Assembly: GCA_938010615.1 (NCBI GenBank)
Contig: CALLUY010000138.1
Coordinates: 1 to 36,631 of the forward strand
Source of the DNA: an uncultured Pirellulaceae bacterium
GTDB taxonomy: Bacteria; Planctomycetota; Planctomycetia; Pirellulales; Pirellulaceae
Length of the DNA stretch: 36,631 nt
Reading direction: 5' to 3'
Below are positions 34,550-36,631 of the stretch, piece by piece. The stretch's first letter is position 1. Each line of letters begins with the position of its first letter. The notes under the pieces were generated by a model, which worked only from the letters and a program-made list of their open reading frames with translations, searched no databases and was not told where the DNA came from. Position numbers and translations under genes: made by a program.

Positions 34550-34599
34550 GTAGCACGTCTCTCCGAGACGTGGAAAATCGTCTCGGAGAGACGAGCTAC
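34550..34599. repeat. long inverted repeat, REP/MITE-like
   Basis: Two 21-base arms (34550-34570 and 34579-34599) with one mismatch flank an 8-base loop (TGGAAAAT). The core is CGTCTCTCCGAGACG against CGTCTCGGAGAGACG, and each arm is itself partly palindromic (CGTCTC...GAGACG). It lies between convergent genes, 33 bases after the FG-GAP stop, with no T-run. Similar CGTCTCGGAGAGACG elements are, as I recall, frequent in planctomycete intergenic DNA. Confidence 0.75.
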
Positions 34600-34687
34600 G
34601 TAATTGCAACCCTAATTCTTAGCTGTATCGTTGCCCCAAAGAGCGCCGTTAGGTTTTTGAAACGACGAAGTCATTCTTCCCTTGATC

Positions 34688-35473
34688 CTAAGCCGCCTTC
34701 TTCTCTAGTGGCTGCAATGTCGCCGGATGCACTCCAGCCATGCGAGCAAGTTCTTGGCGAATCGCCGTGTTGAGCATTCGATGAACTTTGAAAACGACTT
34801 CCGTCGCTGGTGCACCATCGACCACACGATGGTCAAACGTCAACAGAACGCGACCGACTCCCCTCCGAGGCATCGGATCGACTCCGATCGTTGTCGTGTT
34901 CGGACCAAGGTGCATACTGCCGTACATTCCACGATGACCTGAAATGCTCATTCCAAACGTCCCCATGTGGAACGCTCTTTTGATGGGCCACACGTTGAAC
35001 AATGTCCACCAAGCAAACCGTCGCAGCAGCGAAGGACATTTCGCGAACGTGATCTGATGTTTGAACTGCTTGATCTCTTCAACAGGAGCTTTTCGAAAGA
35101 AATCGTATTGCTCTTGCAAGTCGACCAACGTGTGATTGTTCGGCTCGTTAAATCGTGCGAACAGAAGTCGTTCCTCGCCGCGATACTCTCGAGACATCGT
35201 CATCATGGCGACGCTTTGATGGTGCTCATAGAGATGTCCCCAAGGAAACGAAACGTATCCTTGGCGGAGCATCGGTTCTTGCTCCGCGACCGCCGCGTAG
35301 GCTTTCATCACCAAAACGTTCCAACTGATCTTGGGTCTGGCCATGCGACGCAGTTTTGCAACCTCCTCCAATTCCCAATCGCCAGAAATTGAGGCAATAG
35401 GAATCCGGCTGGCCATACGAATCACGTCGTCAACCAGTCGTCGTCCATTTGTGAGTGCAATGCGTTTTCCCAT
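34688..35473 (-). CDS. free-standing 2-oxoacid dehydrogenase E2-type acyltransferase domain
   Basis: The 261-residue product matches the catalytic domain of E2 acyltransferases. It ends with the active-site motif DHRVVDGAPATEV (His215, Asp219) and has GTFGMSISG and TTTIGVDPMPRR, which match the strands around the coenzyme A site. The usual N-terminal lipoyl and E1/E3-binding domains are absent, and no E1 or E3 gene is nearby. The start ATG is fixed by MGKRIALTNGRRLVDDVIRMA, which resembles the first helix of the catalytic domain. The trimeric fold may use another acyl donor and acceptor, as in chloramphenicol acetyltransferase, which shares the H-x-x-x-D-G motif. Substrate unknown. Confidence 0.85.
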   Translation of the reverse strand: MGKRIALTNGRRLVDDVIRMASRIPIASISGDWELEEVAKLRRMARPKISWNVLVMKAYAAVAEQEPMLRQGYVSFPWGHLYEHHQSVAMMTMSREYRGEERLLFARFNEPNNHTLVDLQEQYDFFRKAPVEEIKQFKHQITFAKCPSLLRRFAWWTLFNVWPIKRAFHMGTFGMSISGHRGMYGSMHLGPNTTTIGVDPMPRRGVGRVLLTFDHRVVDGAPATEVVFKVHRMLNTAIRQELARMAGVHPATLQPLEKKAA

Positions 35474-35518
35474 GGACGAATTGTTGCAATTTCGACGATT
35501 TGCAACAACATCGATTTG

Positions 35519-36631
35519 TTACTCCCAATATTGCTCACAGCCGTCTTCGACTTTGAATTCGTCATGCGTTTCCAAAAACAATTTCATTTTCGAAGGTTTC
35601 GCAAACATCACAAATCGAACGTAGGAATTTCCGTAGGCATGTTGAAAAACGAAAAATCGTTCTTCGATTCCACGGCGTTCCAAAATTGCATTCAGCGCAT
35701 CGCAAGCTGGTGCATTTTCGTACCAGCTCCAACTATTGCTCATTTGAAATTCATAAACGTACGGTGCTACCAATAATCGAACTCGATACCGATCATCCAT
35801 ATCATGGCATTCGACTTTCAAGCTGTCGCCCGTGAGCTCACAGATCCTCTCAAACAGACTCCCATCGAACCCAAAGTATTCTGGGTCAACAATGAATCCA
35901 AATCCAGCTGCTTGCAACGCAGCAAGCTTAAACTTCCTGATGCGAAAGGCTCCTTGCGATTCGCGCACACTATATTGGTAACCGGCTTTGGATTTAATGA
36001 CGTCTTTAACCGTCAAAGGCCGTTCCAATTCGAAATTCTCATTGAACCAAACCATGAATTCGATCGCTCCGTCGGAATCTTCGAACCAGTAGTCTTCAAT
36101 TTCTGGAATTCGCCTGGCAAACTTTTTCGCCAGATCAACAAAGCCAAACTTACGCGTAAACGCGAGGACTTCGAAGCGTTGAATTTCACTTTGGAATTCA
36201 AAAACATCGGGATCAGGTTTTAATGACACCTCAAACGCTTCACTCAAAAACGACCCCATTTCCTGACCTTGATCCAATGGCGTGTTTTCGCAGATCCGTT
36301 TGAAGATCCAATGAGCTTTATCAGACTTCCAACGTTCTTTCAAAATCCGAATCGTCTCCTCGACGCCAAAGTATTCGACACAAAGATCAAAGATCGTTCC
36401 AGCATGCTTTGATTTACTGAGTGCAGCGCGAAGGAGAGCTCGGTATTCGGACTCATCTGTCCAAGATTTGGCAGCCAAAACCGCCGACTCCAATTCGAAA
36501 CGGCCTTGCGGATTCGAGATCGACTCCCGCATGAAAGGTTCAAACAACTTTCCACCGTGATTGGCAATTTCGCTGAAACATTGGCCGTGCAACGCCCCCA
36601 ACCGTTCGGCCAGTTCTACAAATCGCTCCTG
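35519..36631 (-). CDS. hypothetical protein, partial (N-terminus beyond right edge)
   Basis: The frame is open to the window edge (at least 371 codons); residues QERFVELAERL precede the first internal start, so the true start lies outside. No signal peptide or membrane helix is visible in the part seen. The first two-thirds is helical and charged, perhaps a helical repeat (ILKERWKSDKAHWIFKRICENTP in part). The last about 150 residues are mixed alpha/beta (GDSLKVECHDMDDRYRVRLLVAPYVYEF in part, then RFFVFQHAYGNSYVRFVMF). I recognise no family. It lies 45 bases upstream of the acyltransferase gene on the same strand, so the two may be co-transcribed. Confidence 0.7.
   Translation of the reverse strand, partial: QERFVELAERLGALHGQCFSEIANHGGKLFEPFMRESISNPQGRFELESAVLAAKSWTDESEYRALLRAALSKSKHAGTIFDLCVEYFGVEETIRILKERWKSDKAHWIFKRICENTPLDQGQEMGSFLSEAFEVSLKPDPDVFEFQSEIQRFEVLAFTRKFGFVDLAKKFARRIPEIEDYWFEDSDGAIEFMVWFNENFELERPLTVKDVIKSKAGYQYSVRESQGAFRIRKFKLAALQAAGFGFIVDPEYFGFDGSLFERICELTGDSLKVECHDMDDRYRVRLLVAPYVYEFQMSNSWSWYENAPACDALNAILERRGIEERFFVFQHAYGNSYVRFVMFAKPSKMKLFLETHDEFKVEDGCEQYWE

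Overview
The window looks like chromosomal DNA of a planctomycete, most likely in or near the Pirellulaceae. The evidence is a DUF1559 protein with a type IV prepilin-like N-terminus, a YTV-repeat cell-envelope protein, an SHD1-domain protein, an FG-GAP/UnbV lipoprotein, a DUF4347 protein with an LExRVLYDA-type motif near its start, and weak Shine-Dalgarno use with long gene-poor gaps. No rRNA, tRNA, CRISPR array, transposase, integrase or phage gene was recognised. Both edges cut through genes.

Layout. 1-1414 (-): start of a large DUF4347 / beta-helix surface protein running off the left edge. 1415-2423: about 1 kb with no gene I can support. 2424-3606 (+): DUF1559 pseudopilin-like protein, then an unlisted 55-residue lipoprotein two bases later, then a strong terminator. 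3809-6059 (+): overlapping pair of bacterial PH-domain (YdbS/YdbT-like) membrane proteins. 6170-7876 (+): sodium/solute symporter. 8000-10281 (+): NatA/NatB-type ABC exporter with ATGA-overlapping genes. 10386-12166 (+): a 66-residue protein and an ATP-dependent DNA ligase family protein with an extra C-terminal region. 12217-18026: an envelope block of two secreted beta-barrel-like proteins and a 1035-residue repeat protein. 18590-27118: a PepSY-type membrane protein, galE, a large GT-B-like glycosyltransferase, an SHD1 protein, a GT-A-like protein and a GT4 glycosyltransferase broken by one in-frame TGA, together suggesting surface glycan synthesis. 27378-28934 (-): Amt ammonium transporter behind a good sigma-54 promoter match. 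29349-30467 (-): MutY with a substituted catalytic aspartate. 30779-34516 (+): duplicated FG-GAP/UnbV lipoprotein. 34688-35473 (-): free-standing E2-type acyltransferase domain. 35519 to the right edge (-): unknown protein.

The strongest lead is the repeat protein at 14919-18026. It has 19 tyrosine-type (YTV) units and 18 arginine-type (RTR) units, both exactly 14 residues long with Val-Pro in the same place, separated by a Gly/Cys-rich linker. A third Gly/Ala repeat near the C-terminus also has a 14-residue period. This suggests one ancestral 42-bp unit that diverged into chemically complementary blocks, possibly a self-assembling, disulfide-linked wall protein. Other leads are the MutY substitutions, the nonsense-interrupted glycosyltransferase, a domain inserted in the GT-B enzyme, the sigma-54 site before amt, and three intergenic palindromes that look like dispersed planctomycete repeats.
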